Assembly (NCBI GenBank): GCA_032622095.1
Contig: CP136068.1
Coordinates: forward strand, 188,783,309-188,847,308
Source of the DNA: Siphonodentalium dalli
Taxonomy: Eukaryota; Mollusca; Scaphopoda; Gadilida; Siphonodentaliidae
Direction of reading: 5' to 3'
Length of the DNA stretch: 64,000 bases
Shown one piece after another: positions 43,290 to 57,540 of this stretch. How positions within the stretch are numbered: position 1 is the first letter of the stretch; every line of letters starts with the position of its first letter. The notes beneath the pieces are model-generated. The model was not told the DNA's origin. It did not search any database and saw only the letters and a list, made by a program, of their open reading frames with translations. Position numbers and translations under genes: made by a program.

Positions 43290-44735
43290 CTCTAGTTTTC
43301 GAGACACCCCTACCCACGGTAGAACAAGTTAAAAATAACTTTTTTTAAAGGAGAAATATATACTCTTTACGAAAATGATAGTGAAAAATAACGGAATTGG
43401 TGGTGGCTATTCTCAAATTGACGATGAACGATACCCACCAGTGACTTTTCCCAGAAATTAACGATTTTGGTAAAGTGAGCCCTGCGGCTATGTCCTAAGT
43501 TATTTGCCCACATTGTGTTAAAATGACTACAGCGTACCATATTTGTACCTGATATGCAAGAAGTTTTGGTTAATTTTGATTTTCGTGCCATTTGGAGCCG
43601 AAACATTTATTTTTTGTTGAAAAATCGCTCTTTTTCAAAACAATTATATTTTTCGAACATTATCATTCAAACGGATATTGCAATAATATTGAAATATTTA
43701 GTCCATATGGTGTAGTAGTTATCTACCAAGCATATGAAGAAAGAAGTTAACAACAATTTTGAACAGTTTGCGAGATATTGGATTTTAGCTACCCCTCCCC
43801 CAAACACGTTTTTGGTCGAAAAAAATACATATTTTTGATAATGTCATTACAAACATTTTTGAATTGATCTGAATGGGACCCAATATGAATATTGTACTGA
43901 AAGTGTTGTCCAGAGATGCCGTTTAATCGATTACAGATGTATTCAGGCTTTCAGACCCCCAGTTACAACAACAACAATTATTTTATTGATAACAGTTAAT
44001 TTTGCATGCATTAACATCGATGTTAAGTACTAAAACCTTTGTTATAAACAATACGTGACCAACTATATAACATATGGCTCAGTAGTTATCTTGACAACAC
44101 AAGTAGAAAGAATTTGACAGAAATTGAAAAATAACGGAATAGGTGGTGGCTATTGTCAAATCGACGATTAGCGATACCCTCCAGTGACTTTTTCCAGAAA
44201 TTAACGATTTTGGTAAAGCGAGCCCTGTGGCTATGTCCTAGCCTATTTGCCCATATTGTTTGGGTTAAAATTACTACATTATACCATACTTCTACCTGAT
44301 ATGAAAAAAAGTGTTGGTTAATTTAGATTTTCCTGCCATATGGAGCCAAAATATTTATTTTTTGCTGAAAAATCGCACTTTTTCACAAAAATATTATTTT
44401 TCGAACATTATCATTCCAATGGATATTGTTATAATGCCCAAATATTTAATTCCTATGGTGATGCAGTTATTTGCCAAGCATATGCAGAAAGAAGTTAACA
44501 GAAATTTAGAACAATTTGCGAAATAATGGATTTTAGCTACACCTCCCCAAACACGTTTTTGGTCGAAATATTACATATTTTGGTTCAGAACTTTACCAAA
44601 CTTCCCAATTGATCATACTGGGACCCAACATAATTCTTTTGCTGAAAATTGAGCCCGGGGACATTGCTTAAGTGATTAAAGACGTGTTCAGGCTTCCAGA
44701 CCCCGAATTACAACAACAACGCATTTTATTTGCTA
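43290..44735. repeat. ~740-bp direct duplication
   Basis: 43372-43990 recurs at 44117-44735: gtgaaaaataacgg, cagaaattaacgattttggt, gagccctg.ggctatgtcct, and an end with acccc-agttacaacaacaac. The leading part (ctacccacggtagaacaagt) also occurs at 53945-54030, and the end occurs inverted at 48080-48110, so it belongs to a dispersed element. Confidence 0.8.
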
Positions 44736-45359
44736 TTACATACAATAAGTGTCGCATATCAATCAACCAATCAATAGTTTATTCTCAAAAAAACAATAAT
44801 GGTATACAGAGATTACAATAATTGGACAGCTGGGGAACCCAGCATGTCCGACGTATAGATGCACAAGTACTCCATTCGCGTTTAAGATTGAAATGCAGTA
44901 GTTTGAACTATGGCCAATTGAGTAATCACATTAAAACGTCCCCTCTCTGTCATTGTGGCAAATAGAAAAAGCATATCATTACTTTTTGGTATACAGTGGT
45001 CCTAAGACTGAACTTCTATGCGCCATACTGAATGTAATTTGATCAGAAATACTCTTTTTTATGTACAACTCAGTCAGCGCGAAAATATTAAAATAGTTGA
45101 CGGGGTTCAGACATTTATCTCGAAAACAAAGCGATTTCCATAATGCTGCCATTTGTTAAAACTTCGTGAAAAGCATTGAAACCCTGCTGAGCGCGAAATT
45201 TACCACCTCCAGATCGTCTGCAATCTCACGGCGACGGGCGTATCAATGACGAAAACAACATTATCTGTGTAGCATTCCGTCCAATCAGCTCCAACGAAAC
45301 TATGTGTATATCATTGTATCCAATCAGTTCCAACTGGATTACATCCTAATTTTCCCCAT

Positions 45360-47990
45360 ACAGTCTCCCTCCCAGATAAATTGTTTACTCCGGATAGAAC
45401 TACCACATACTTATATATCGCATAGTTTCGGCCACAATATATGTTGATATTGAATTCATAATCCCTTCAGTACATGATGTGTTCAAGGCCTCAAATAGGG
45501 TAGGGGTACATACAACAGTGAACATTTGCCAGCCGCTTGTTGTGGAGTGCCACATGATGCAGACTTTCTGGAACCAACACATATGTATATTCTGATAAAA
45601 ACTAACCTTTGGTCAAGCCCTCAATTAATATTGGGGTCATATCATTTCACCATGTGGTGTCTTCCAAGACTTCAAATAAAGTAGGGGTCCTCAAAAATAT
45701 TCCTTTCTTATTTTCCAGTCACTTTTCGTTAAGTGCTCATTCTTTCAGAACCCAAATCCATATATTTACATTGTTTACGTCCTTGTACAATTAACTCGCC
45801 ATTGTCCATACACGCAGTCAATGATGATATCGTTCCAATCCGTGGTGTGTTCTAGTCTTCAAATTAATTGGGAAGAGGGTAATACAAACATTGAAAAATC
45901 TCATTATTTATTTTTCAGTCACTTTTTGTAAAGTGTCCCTGACTGTCGGGTATTAACCCATCTATAACAATTGTGTATTTCTTTATAGAATAGCCATTTG
46001 TCCATATCGTCGTTTGACCATGAGGGCACATCCATTCAGTTCGTGGTAGGTTCAATGGTTTACATGGGGTAGGGGTACCTTAAAATTCGCCTTCATCGTT
46101 TGCCATCTGCTTTGTGTAAGGTGCCACGGTGTTCTCGCGAACGGCGGGCTCGCGAGACCTTTTCCATTCGGCCACAATCTCGGGTAATATGGATAGCTTA
46201 TGCCTTGAGCTAATGTTGTGTTCAAGACTTCAGATAGGTATGGACTCCCCTGGGAGTAAAATTTAGCCCTTTCATTTGCTGACCATTTGTTGTAAAGTGC
46301 CATAGGCTATCGGGAACCATCTCATCCACAACAGATTCGTATTGCCAGATAATAATCCCATTTGTCCACAACTTCAGTTAACATTGAGAGCATATCATTC
46401 TGTTAAGACTTCAAGTTGGATAGTGGGGTCCTCAAGACATAGAAAATTCGCCTTCTTGTTTGCCAGCCGCTTTTTTAAAAGTGTTCCAGGATTTCGAGGG
46501 AACCAAATAACCCATATATAAATTAATAATTCCATGACAGCAATACCTTTCGATCACACACTCAGCTAAGTATGAGAGAATATAACTTCAGTTCATGCTC
46601 TGATCAAGATATTAAATGGGTTAATGTGCCCCCCCCCCCCCCCCAAAACAGTGAGTATTCGCCTTTCTCTTTCATCAACAACTTTTTGTAAAGTGACCCA
46701 GACATTCAAGACCCTGGTATACTATACTCTTTATATAGTGTCCATTTCTCTACACACGCAGTTGATAATGGGAGCACATCCTTTCGGTTCATTGTGTGTC
46801 CCAATACTGCAAATGGGGTAGTGTGGCCCAACACATTACATTTCGTATTTGCCTTTTGTAAAGTGTTCCAGGATTTCGATAACAAAACCACCCATACAAA
46901 TTGTAAATAATACACGAGAGAATATATATTCGGTTCAGTGTGTGCTAAAGAGTTTAGAAGGGTTATGGGTACCCAAAACAGTGAGATTTCGCCTTCTCTT
47001 TGCTAGCCACGTTTTGTAAAGTGCCCCAGACATTGGGAAGCCAGCCAACCCACCCATCGTGCAATGAAGAGGTATATTTCCCGAATTACATACCATTTGT
47101 CCACACCCCAGTTAATATTGAGAACATGTCCATCCATTAGTGTGTTTAAGACTTTAAATGAGGTAGGATGCTCAAAGAAAATATTCAGCTTTGGTTTTTG
47201 CCAGCCGCCTGTTGTAAAGTACCCTAGGATTTTGGGAACCAAACTACCCATATAACATGTATATTCACTGATAGCACTACTTTTCGTTCACACTGTTTTA
47301 ATGATAAAAGCATGAATATTCGGCGCATGGTGTGTTCAAGAGTTTAAATGGGCATATAAAGGGGTCACACAAAACAAAAATATTCGCATTTGGAGTTTGC
47401 CATCCGATTTTCGTAAAGTGCTAAAGGCTTTCGGGATCCAACCAACCCATTCATCAACACCATGTATGCGCCCCGATATTACTATTTTTGGCCACATCCT
47501 CAGTTAATATTTACAGCAATCATTTCAGTTCGTGAGTTGTTCAACTTTAACACTTCAATTGTGTAGGGTGGCCTAAAACAGCAAATTCGTCTTTCTTATT
47601 TATCAGCCACTTTGTGTAAAGCGACACATGCACAACCCATACATACACATTATGTATTCTCTGGTAGAACTACATTCCCGTCACACTCTCGGTTAATATA
47701 GAGAATTAGAGATCATATAGCTTAAATTCGATCGTATTGCGTTGAAGTCTTTAAATTGGGTAGAGTGTTCTTGAAAAATATAGAAAATTCGCCCTTCATA
47801 TTTGCCAAGCAAAGTGCCACACTGTTTCGGGAACAAACCCATCCATAAACATTGTATATTTCCTTATGTAATTGTCCTTTATAATTACATGATTCTTAAT
47901 ACTGAGATCATATTTTGTTCAGTTCGTGGTGTGTTCAGGACGTCTAATAGGGCGTGGGAGCAACAATGATTTTGTTCTGTATGATTATGT
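45360..47990. repeat. diverged ~190-bp satellite, about 13 copies
   Basis: A gtaaagtg landmark recurs at about 45727, 45919, 46116, 46291, 46478, 46690, 46859, 47017, 47214, 47415 and 47614, i.e. every 160-210 bases. Each unit also has a ttcgtggtgtgttcaagact-like block and a ttcgccttc..tttgccagcc-like block. High divergence suggests an old array. A run of 18 C at 46627-46644 lies within it. Confidence 0.8.
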
Positions 47991-50570
47991 TAGTCTATAT
48001 TATGTGTCGTTTAGAACAAATACTTCAGTTGCTCAAAGTCGATATGTGTTAATATAAAATTACATGTCATAAATAAAATATTGTGTTGTTGTTGTAACTG
48101 GGGGTTTAATTGGAAACCTGAGGTCATCTAAAAACCAGGCTCGCGGTGTCTACGGATCAGGTTTTCATCACACGAATAATGATTAGATGCTCATTACAAT
48201 AATTTAGAAAGGTCTGTCTTGTTATCATAAATAATTAGTTTTTCTACCAAATCGCGTCCGGGGGAGCGGTACCTAATTCCAATATCTTGAAAACCGTTGA
48301 CAATTTCTGTCAAATTCGTGGGCAGGTGACATGATAAACATAGTTTTTTGCGTTTTTTTTGGTCTAATTTTACAAAAAATCTCAGAAATCTTGATAACTT
48401 TCAAATAAATCGAGCACCATCATATTAGAAATATAGAAGTATGTAGAATACAATATCTTGGCGTAAAAAAAATCGCGTTTCTCTACAATTTATAAAAGAT
48501 AGCGATTTTTGCCGCTTAAACCTCTCAAAATCATCGTTTGCATTATTTGTATATTTCACACCGGGTCCTATCCGATGCACAATGTCATAACCGTCAAAAT
48601 GATGTATCACAAGCCCGTGTGTGGTGCCGATGGACTAAACTCCTACTGCTGTTTCCAATTGGAACTTGGGAGGGAGGGTGGGTAAAATTGATATTCCGAA
48701 ATTGACTGACACATGTTGATTTCAAAGTGCTAGCAGGGATGCGTCCCTAAATAGGGAAAGTATGTAAATGTAAAAAATATTACCCGTTTTCCGAGAATTT
48801 AACAAAGCGAATGTTTCTTCTTAATAGACGCTACCTCGCGTGGGTTCCAAGCATGCCCACATTTTCTGATTGGCTCCCTGCTGCCACCTTCTAATTAAAA
48901 GTTTCTTCAAAAGGTATTTCATGAATATTAATGAGCGTTTCTTGGAATTGGTTAATCTTTCCATTAATCTATCCTCTGACGCATGCGCATTGGAAGTGTT
49001 TACATCCCTAATACGGCGAGTTTCAATCCTGAATTAACCTGGGTATTCCCCGGAAGTTCAAGGTCGTTTATCCCTCGGTTTGATGATCATTACATTAAGC
49101 CTTGTCTTGCTGCATAAAACCTGTTATGCTTTAGACAAAACTTGCTTCTTTACATTAGGCCAATATAAAAGAAGAGCATCACTTGGGCGCGGCAAAATAT
49201 GCTCTTTAGCCATTTTTATTGTACTACCGGCTACCGCAAAATACAATAAAAGTTCACCAACGACGTGTCGCCCGAAAGGTGGCTTTTTAGTAAGGATACA
49301 TTTTTTAACTCTGTCAAAATAGGTCATAAGTCCGTGACACAATTCAAACTTGGCTTTGTCTTCTGAAATTTGAACCACGTACCAAATATCAAGAGATTCA
49401 GTTGAATGCAAAAACAATCAGATAACTAAAAGTAAAGTTATCATCCAGAAATCAAACAAAATAAGCGGAAAATTTTAAGTCGACAAGGACCATAACTCCG
49501 GCAAAAATTGGCGAACCAAACCCAAATTCAAACTTGATCTGTATCTTCATGTGGTTAATCCACATACCAAATTTAAAAACAATCAGATTACAAAAAGTAA
49601 AGTTATCAGTTTGTGGCATTGGTGACTGGTCATCGGAAACCAAATGCAACTGGACCTATGTAAAACACTTATTTATATATTAATTGACTTTATTTATTTT
49701 TTGGGGCATCAAACTTGGTCTGTAATCACACAACGTTAACTCCGCAAAAGACGTTTGTATTAATAGACTTAAACAACTTTATAAAAATCCAACAATTTAA
49801 TTTAAGTCCAAATTCTCAATAAAATGTGTAGTAGGGTCTGCAGTTCAAAATAGGATAGGTCATGTTAGTGAAAACAAAGGTCTTTTTTATGCCTGATGTG
49901 AAACAGTCAGCTGGAGCCTGGGGCGCACAGCGAATGAACTTGCTTTGAGTAAGCCTTGAAGTACATGCTCAAAGCAGGTATTTTAATTAATTGCATCAAA
50001 ATTGCTAGCACACAAATATCATTCTATCATATAAATCATAGAGTAACTCTCGTTAATGAAATCAAACTTGTTTATTTGTCGGTTAATTGTTTGGGATGAA
50101 TGGCATACTGTTTTGTTTACAATTTTGTGTAGTTCAGATGTCGTGTTTTACAAAGGGGCCCAGCCATTGTTGTTGAATTTTTGGACAATAATAATTGAAT
50201 GACGCTGTCTTCGAATTGGTGTAGTGGGCAAGCCTGCAAATAGCGTGTCTGTCATTTGCAGAATGAGGTCCCCAGAAGGTGAATTTAGTGACGCTATCCC
50301 GCAAAGGATATATTGGGGAGATATCTGGAACTGTTGGAACAATCCAATTTGAACACGCTTTTATTTTCGTACCCGAGTACATTATGGTCTAGATGTTCTT
50401 ATGATAACCTGCCTTTACCAAACCGGAACTTGCGCCGAATATGGCATTTTATGTATACAGTGGACATTTCGCTACTTTCGTGGCTAGTTATTCACCTGTT
50501 CTCTTTATTAGTAAGATAGGATAAAATTTTCATGAAAAAGGTATATAAAACTACCAAAGCCTGTGGTCAG
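47991..50570. other. repeat-derived flank, no recognised gene
   Basis: Contains the inverted end of the 43-44 kb family (48080-48110), a decayed dispersed repeat at 49370-49640 (accaaat..aaacaatcagat and agtaaagttatca twice) and one arm of the hairpin family (50215-50300). Nothing coding is supported. Confidence 0.45.
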
Positions 50571-50599
50571 ACTAGACCGATTTCGCACCAACAATGCAC

Positions 50600-52525
50600 T
50601 ATTCCAAGATGGCTGCTGGCGGCCATGTTATTTGGCCGAATGACCCCAAAATGACTCTGCATGTCAATATCAACAGCCGTGAAAAATTTCATAATGATCC
50701 GACCAAAGGTACGACCTGTAGCCCGTGCCAAAGGATTTAGTCATGCAAAGAGTAAAATCCAAGATGGCTGCTGGCGAATGACCCCAAAATTACTCGTTGC
50801 CATCTATTTGTCAATATTAACTTCCACGACAAATATCTTGATGATCAGACGAATACTCCGGCATGTAGCCTGTGCTAATATATTTAGTCATGCAAACGTA
50901 AAATCCAAGATGGCTGCCCGCGGCCATGTTTTATGGCCGAATGACCCCAAAATGGCTCGTTCCCATGTCAATATTAACATTCATGGCAAATTTCATAATG
51001 ATCCGACCAAAGGTATGACCTGTAGCTCGTGCCAAAGGATTTAGTCATACAAAGTGTAAAATCCAAGATGGCTGCTGGCGGCCATGTTTTTTGGCCGAAC
51101 GAGCCCAAAATTACTCGTTCCATCTGCATGTCAATATTAACTTCCACAACAAATTCCATGATGATCAGACGAACACTCAGGCCTGTAGCCTGTGTTAATG
51201 GATTGAATTTTGAAATCCAAGATGGCCGCTGGTGGCCATGTTTTTTCCGAATGACCCCAAAATAACTCGTTCCCATCTACATGTCAATGACAAATTTCAT
51301 AATGATCCGACCAAAGGTAGCCCGTGCCAAAGGATTTAGTCATGCAAACGTAAAATCCACGATGGCTGCTCGCGGCCATGTGTTATGGCTCGTTCCCATC
51401 TATATGTCAAAATTCACATCCATGACAAATTTCAGTATGATCCGACCAAAGGTACGACCTGTAGCCCGTGCCAAACAATTTAGTCAAGCAAAGAGTAAAA
51501 TCCAAGATGGCTGCTGGCGGCCATGTTTTTGGGCGAATGACCCCAAAAATGACTCGTTCCCATCGACATGTCAATAATAACATCCGTGACAAATTTCATG
51601 ATTATCAGACGAACACTCCGGCCTTTAGCCTGTGCTAATGGATTGAATTTTGAAATCCAAGATGACCGCTGGTGGTCATTTTTTTTCCGAATGACCCCAA
51701 AATGACTCGTTCCCATCTACATGTCAATGTCAATACCCATGACTTTCAGTATGATCCCACCAAAGGTACGACCTCTAACCCGTGCCAAACAATTAAGTCA
51801 AGCAAAGAGTAAAATCCAAGATGGCTGCTGGCGGCCATGTTTTTGGCCGAATGACCCCAAAATGACTCGTTCCCATCGACATGTCAATAATAACATCCGT
51901 GACAAATTTCATGATGATCAGACGAACACTCCGGCCTTAAGCCTGTGCTAATGGATTGAATTTTGAAATCCAAGATGACCGCTGGTGGTCATTTTTTTTC
52001 CGAATGACCCCAAAATGACTCTTTCCCATCTACATGTCAATGTCAACACCCATGACTTTCAGTATGATCCCACCAAAGGTACGACCTCTAGCCCGTGCCA
52101 AACAATTTAGTCAAGCAAAGAGTAAAATCCAAGATGGCTGCTGGCGGCCATGTTGTTGGCCGAATGACCCCAAAATGACTCGTTCCCATCTACATGTCAA
52201 TATTAACATCCGTGACAAATTTCACGATGATCAGACGAACAATCCGGCCTTTAGCCTGTGCTAGTGGATTGAATTTTGAAATCAAAGATGACCGCTGGTG
52301 GCCATTTTTTTTCCGAATGACCCCAAAATGACTCGTTCCCATCTACATGTCAATGTCAAAAGCTATGACAAATTTTATAATGATCCGACCAAAGGTATGA
52401 CGTGTAGCCAGTGCTAAAGGAGATTGTTGACGAATCACGCACACGCACGCACGCATACACGCACACACGGACGACGGACGACAAAGTCATGGCAATAGCT
52501 CAAACTTTGTAGAGCTAATAATTAA
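50600..52525 (+). mobile_element. pearl-like element D
   Basis: About 12 core units (gatggctgctggcggccatg, then caaaatgactcgttcccatc, then catgacaaatttcat). It ends in cacgcacacgcacgcacg, ggacgacggacgac and atggcaatagctcaaacttt at 52430-52520. The 5' end motif is missing. Opposite orientation to the arrays at the window's left end. Open frames here are artefacts. Confidence 0.8.
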
Positions 52526-52569
52526 CCCTTCGCACACATTTCATAGATACTTGCTATCCGATGAAATAA

Positions 52570-53472
52570 TTCAATGAAAGTGTCCATGACACTGTAGCTC
52601 AACTTAGTGAAGAAGTTAAATTTTTGTGATGAGCAATAAATGGAATGATGAATTGAATTTTGAAATCCAAGATGGCAGCTGGCGGCCATGTATTTTTGAT
52701 CCCAAAATGACTCGTTCCCATCTACATGTCAAAGTTAACATCCATGACAAATTGCATGATGATTCGACAAAGGTACAATCTCTAATCCTCTAGGATTTAG
52801 TCACACAAAGAGTAAAATTCAAGATGGCTGCTGGTGGCCATGTTTTATGGCCGAATGGCCTCAAAATGGCTCCTTCCCATCTTCATATCAATATTAACAT
52901 CCACGACAAATTTCATGATGATCAGACGAACACTCCGGCTTGTAGCCCACACTAAATGGATTGAATTTTGATATTCAAGATGTCTGCTGGCAGCCGTGTT
53001 TTTTTTGCCAAATTGCCCCAAAATGACTCGTTCCCATCTGCATATCAATGTTAACATCCATGACAAATGTCATGATGATCCGACCAAAGATACGACGTGT
53101 AGCCCGTGCCAAAGGATTTAGTAATGCGAAGAGTAAAATCCAAGATGGCTGCCGGTGACCATGTTTTTTGGCCGAATGACCCCAAGATGACTCGTTCCCA
53201 TCTACATTTGAAAGTTAACATCCATGACAAATTTTATGATGACCCAACCAAATGTACAACATCTAGACCGTGCCAAAGGATTAAGCCAAGCAAAGAGTAA
53301 AATCCAAAATGGCCGGCTGCGGCCATGTTTTTTGGCCAATTGACCCCAACATGATTCGTTCCCATCTACATTTAAATGTCAACAGCCATGATACCCTCAC
53401 ACACACACACACATGGATGATGGATACCAAGCCATAGCAATAGCTCAAACTTTACAAAGTTGAGCCAAAAAG
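52570..53472 (+). mobile_element. pearl-like element E, both ends present
   Basis: Begins with caatgaaagtgtccatgaca...tagctcaactta, contains four to five core units and ends with an ACAC microsatellite and tagctcaaactttacaaagt at 53445-53465. At ~900 bp it is the most compact copy with both ends here, useful for defining termini. Confidence 0.75.
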
Positions 53473-53678
53473 GGGTTATAATTATCACTGAACTAATGGG
53501 CAGTTAATTCGGCTGCATCAGTGGCTGCATGCATGTCTTCTCTATGGAGTTCTATCGATTGCCCTCATAATAGTGTACATCCATACCAAATTACATTGAT
53601 ATCTGAGCACTACTGTTCAAGTTATGACATGAATAGACATTGGACAAATGGGTAAAATTATCACTGAACTAATGCCAA

Positions 53679-53789
53679 GCCTTGAAATAGGGTGTCTGTC
53701 ATTTGCAGAATGAGGTGGGGTAGCATCACTAAATTCACCCTCTGGGGACCTCATTCTGCAAATGACAGACACCCTATTTCAAGGCTTGA
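53679..53789. mobile_element. 111-bp hairpin MITE
   Basis: The arms ccttgaaatagggtgtctgt and its complement enclose a short loop. The arm text gtctgtcatttgcagaatga recurs at 50245, 54651 and (inverted) 54955, showing a dispersed family. Confidence 0.75.
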
Positions 53790-54404
53790 CTAATGCCCAG
53801 TTAAATGCCGCTGCACCAGTTGTTGCATGCATGTCTTCTCTGTGGAGTCAATAACATAATGGAATTTATAGGCAAATAGTCCCACACACTTACAGCATTT
53901 ACTAGGGAACCTTATAGTACAGCGGCCAAACGCCAAAAGTGGTCGGGTACCCCTACCCACGGTAGAACAAGTTAAAACCAACTTTTTTTGAAGGAGAAAT
54001 ATATACTGTAGACGAAAATGATAGTGAAAAATATTATCACTGTTATTTATAAACACAATTATGTTACTACTGTGATCATATAACTTTGATGATGTCAAAA
54101 ATAGTATTGCACATGTGTTTTCTTCAATTTATAAGAATCTTCTAAAACCTGGTGCTTTAACCTCTTCACTGCTAAATGATGTCGTGCGCTGGGCTGTTGA
54201 CATTATTGTCATTTTCCAATGGAAAAATCTAACGGGAATATCACAAGAACCATAGAACCAGCTCAGTTGAAAGGTTATTATCATTCACAATCATGGAACA
54301 TCATACACTGTTTGAAACTTAGAGATACAGTTATTCCGATGCACAAATCTATCAGTTCCAGTTATGAATAATGGCCTACTGCTAGTGTGCTGAAGTAGGC
54401 CCAT

Positions 54405-54600
54405 AGGTACAGTGATGCCCTAATTAATCGACTGCTTAACCACAACAGAATTATGGGTAACTTTTCAGGATTCAGTCGGAAATATGGCTTTCCGATGAAT
54501 GGCAACAAGCCATATTTCCGAATAAATCCTGAAAAACTACCCATAATTCCGCTGTGGTTAAGCAGTCAATTAATTAGGGCATTACTGTACTATCCACAAT
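54405..54600. mobile_element. hairpin MITE, copy 2 (family of 8190-8365)
   Basis: Near-palindromic: tcagtcggaaatatggcttt and its complement, with outer arms taatcgactgcttaacc and ggttaagcagtcaattaat. More complete at its ends than the 8.2-kb copy. Confidence 0.75.
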
Positions 54601-54634
54601 CCACGAGAGGACAGAGACCCTGATTGAGCTTGCA

Positions 54635-54985
54635 AACTTGCAAATAGTGTGTCTGTCATTTGCAGAATGAGGTTCCCAGTGGGTGAATTTAGTAATGCTG
54701 TTCTGAACGGTGGGCTAGCATCACCAAATTCACCATCTGGGAACCTCATTCAGATTAGGTCTCAACTGCTATGACAGACCTATGATAATATTGAATTACA
54801 ATAGTTGAATTTGGTAATGTTCACCCATTAGTCACCTCGATTAGGCATTTTATTTTCTGCAAATCCGAGGTCCCCGGACTGGCCCGGAGGATGAATTTAG
54901 TGATGCTAGCCCACTTTGTGGGATAGAATAACTAAATACACCTCTGGGAACCTCATTCTGCAAATGGCAGACATGCTATTTGTAG
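54635..54985. repeat. degenerate hairpin-family remnants
   Basis: Arms at 54645-54685 and 54735-54760, plus 54862-54985, carry fragments of the gtcatttgcagaatgaggt family with spacers rich in tcaccatctggg. Confidence 0.55.
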
Positions 54986-55419
54986 ACTTGAGAGCTTGGC
55001 CGTGTACATTTAATGAGGGCCAAACCACCTTCATAACAAAAGAGAGCATTTCAATTGATGTAATAAAATAATCAGTAACAACATAGATCAAATATAAAAG
55101 CAAAACTGTCAGTTTCAAAATCCTGATGCTAGTCTTGACATAAAAAAGGCATGCACTGGTTGGCATATGTGCGCCTTTGAATAGCAGCTATCGTACAACA
55201 TTTAAGAAAAGCTGTCTCCCCTTGTTATTAACAAGATGAATTATTTTACTTACAACATCCCCCTCAGCGACTTGACAGATTTCCTTGGCTGTTGATGGGT
55301 TAATCACTCCAAATGTCCTTCCACTTTCTGCATTCACAAATTCATTGTTGATGAAAATTTGTAATTACACGAGTAAAACACATTTTAGGTCAGAAATCAT
55401 GCTGTCATGGTTTTAATCT

Positions 55420-57484
55420 GAATGAAAGTGTCAATGACACTGTAGCTCAACTTTGTAAAGAAGGTAATTTGTTTGTGATGAGCAATGAATAGAGAGATTA
55501 AAAAGGAGTGTAAAAAATGAGCAGTAAAGGATTTAGTCATACACAGAGTAAAATCTAAGATGGCAGCTGGCGGCCATGTTATTTGGCCGAATGACTCGTT
55601 CCCATCTACGTGTCATTATTAACATCCATGGCAAATTTTATGATTATCAAACTAAAGGTACGAACTGTAGCTTAAAAAATTTAGTCATACAAAGAGTAAA
55701 ATCCAAGATGGCTGCTGACGGCCATGTTTTTTGTCCGAAAGACCCCAAATTGACTCTTTCACATCTACATTCCAATTTCAACAGCCATGAAAAATTTCAT
55801 GATAATCAGACTAAAGGTACGACATGTAGTCCGTGCTAAATGATTTAGTCATACAAAGAGTAAAATCCAAGATGGCTGCTGGCGGCCATGTTTTTTGGCC
55901 GAATGACTCCAAAATGACTCTTTCCCATCTACATTCGAATTTCAATAGCCATGAAAAAATTCATGATAATCAGACTAAAGGTATGACATGTAGTCCGTGC
56001 TAAAGGATTTAGTCATACAAAGAGTAAAATCCAAGATGGCTGCTGATTGCCATGTTTTTCGGCCGAATGACCCCAAAATGACTCGTTCCCATCTGCATGT
56101 CATTGTTAACATCCATGACAAATTTTATGATGGTCAGACTAAATTTACGATCTGTAGCCCGTGCTAAAGGATTTAGTCATACAAAGAGTAAAATCCAAGA
56201 TGGCTGCTGCGGCCATGTTTTTTGGCCGAATGACCCCAAAATGACTCGTTCCCATCTACATGTTAATATTAACACCCATGACAGATTTCATGATGATCAG
56301 ATGAACAGTAAGACCTGTAGCCCGTGCTAATGGATTGAATTTTGAGATCAATGAGGCCGCTGGCTGCCATGTTTTCGTCCGAGTGACCCCAAAATGACTC
56401 GTTCCCATCTACGTTCCAATTTCAACAGCCATGAACATTTTATGATGATCAGACTCAAGGTACGACCTGCAGTCCGTGCTAGAGCATTTAGTCATACAAA
56501 GAGTAAAATCCAAAATGGCTGCTAGCGGCCATGTTTTTTGGCCAAATGACCCCAAAATGACTCGTTCCCATCTACATGTCAGTATTAACATTCATGACAA
56601 ATTTTATGATGATCAGACTAAAGTTCCGAACTGTAGCCTGTGCTAAATAATTTAGTCATACAAAGAGTAAAATCCAAGATGGCTGCTGGAAGCCATGTTT
56701 TTGGCCGAATGACCCCAAAATTACTCGTTCCAATCTACATGTCAATATTAATATCCATGACAAATTTCATGATGATCAGACGAAAAGTACGACCTGTGGC
56801 CCGTGCTAATGGATTAAATTTTGAAATCATAGATGGCAGCTGGCGGCCATGTTTTTTGTCCAAATGACCCCAAAATGACTCGTTCCCATCTACATTCCAA
56901 TTTTAACAGCCATGAAAAATTTCATGATGATCAGACTAAAGGTACGACCTGTAGCCCGTGCTAAAGGATTTAGGCATACAAAGAGTAAAATCCAAGATGG
57001 CTGCTGGCGGCCATGTTTTTTGAGCGAATGACCCAAAAATGACTCGTTCCCATCGACATGTCAATTGTTAACATCCATGACACATTTTATGATAATCTGA
57101 CCAAAGGTACGACCTGTAGCCCGTGTCAAAGGATTTAGTCATGCAAAGAGTAAAATCTAAGATGGCTGCCGGCGGCCATCTTTTTTGGCCGAATGACCCC
57201 AAAATTACTCGTTCCCATCTACATGTCATTATTAACATCGATGACAAATTTCATGACAATAAGATGAACAGTACGGCCTGTAGCCCGTGCTAATAGATTG
57301 AATTTTGAAATCCAAGATGGCTACTGGCGGCCATGTTGTTTTTCCAAATGACCCCAAAATGACTCGTTCCCATCTACACGTCAATGTCAACATCCGTGAC
57401 AAATTTCATAATAATCGGACCAAAGGTACGAACTGTAGCCCGTGCTAAAGGAAATTGTTGACGCATCACACACACACACACACC

Positions 57485-57515
<31 letters not shown>

Positions 57516-57540
57516 ACACACACACACGGACGACGGATAC
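55420..57540 (+). mobile_element. pearl-like element F
   Basis: Starts with gaatgaaagtgtcaatgaca, contains ~12 core units and ends with AC repeats interrupted by a C18 run (57483-57500) and ggacgacggatac at 57527. The distal agctcaaac tail is not present. Confidence 0.8.
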
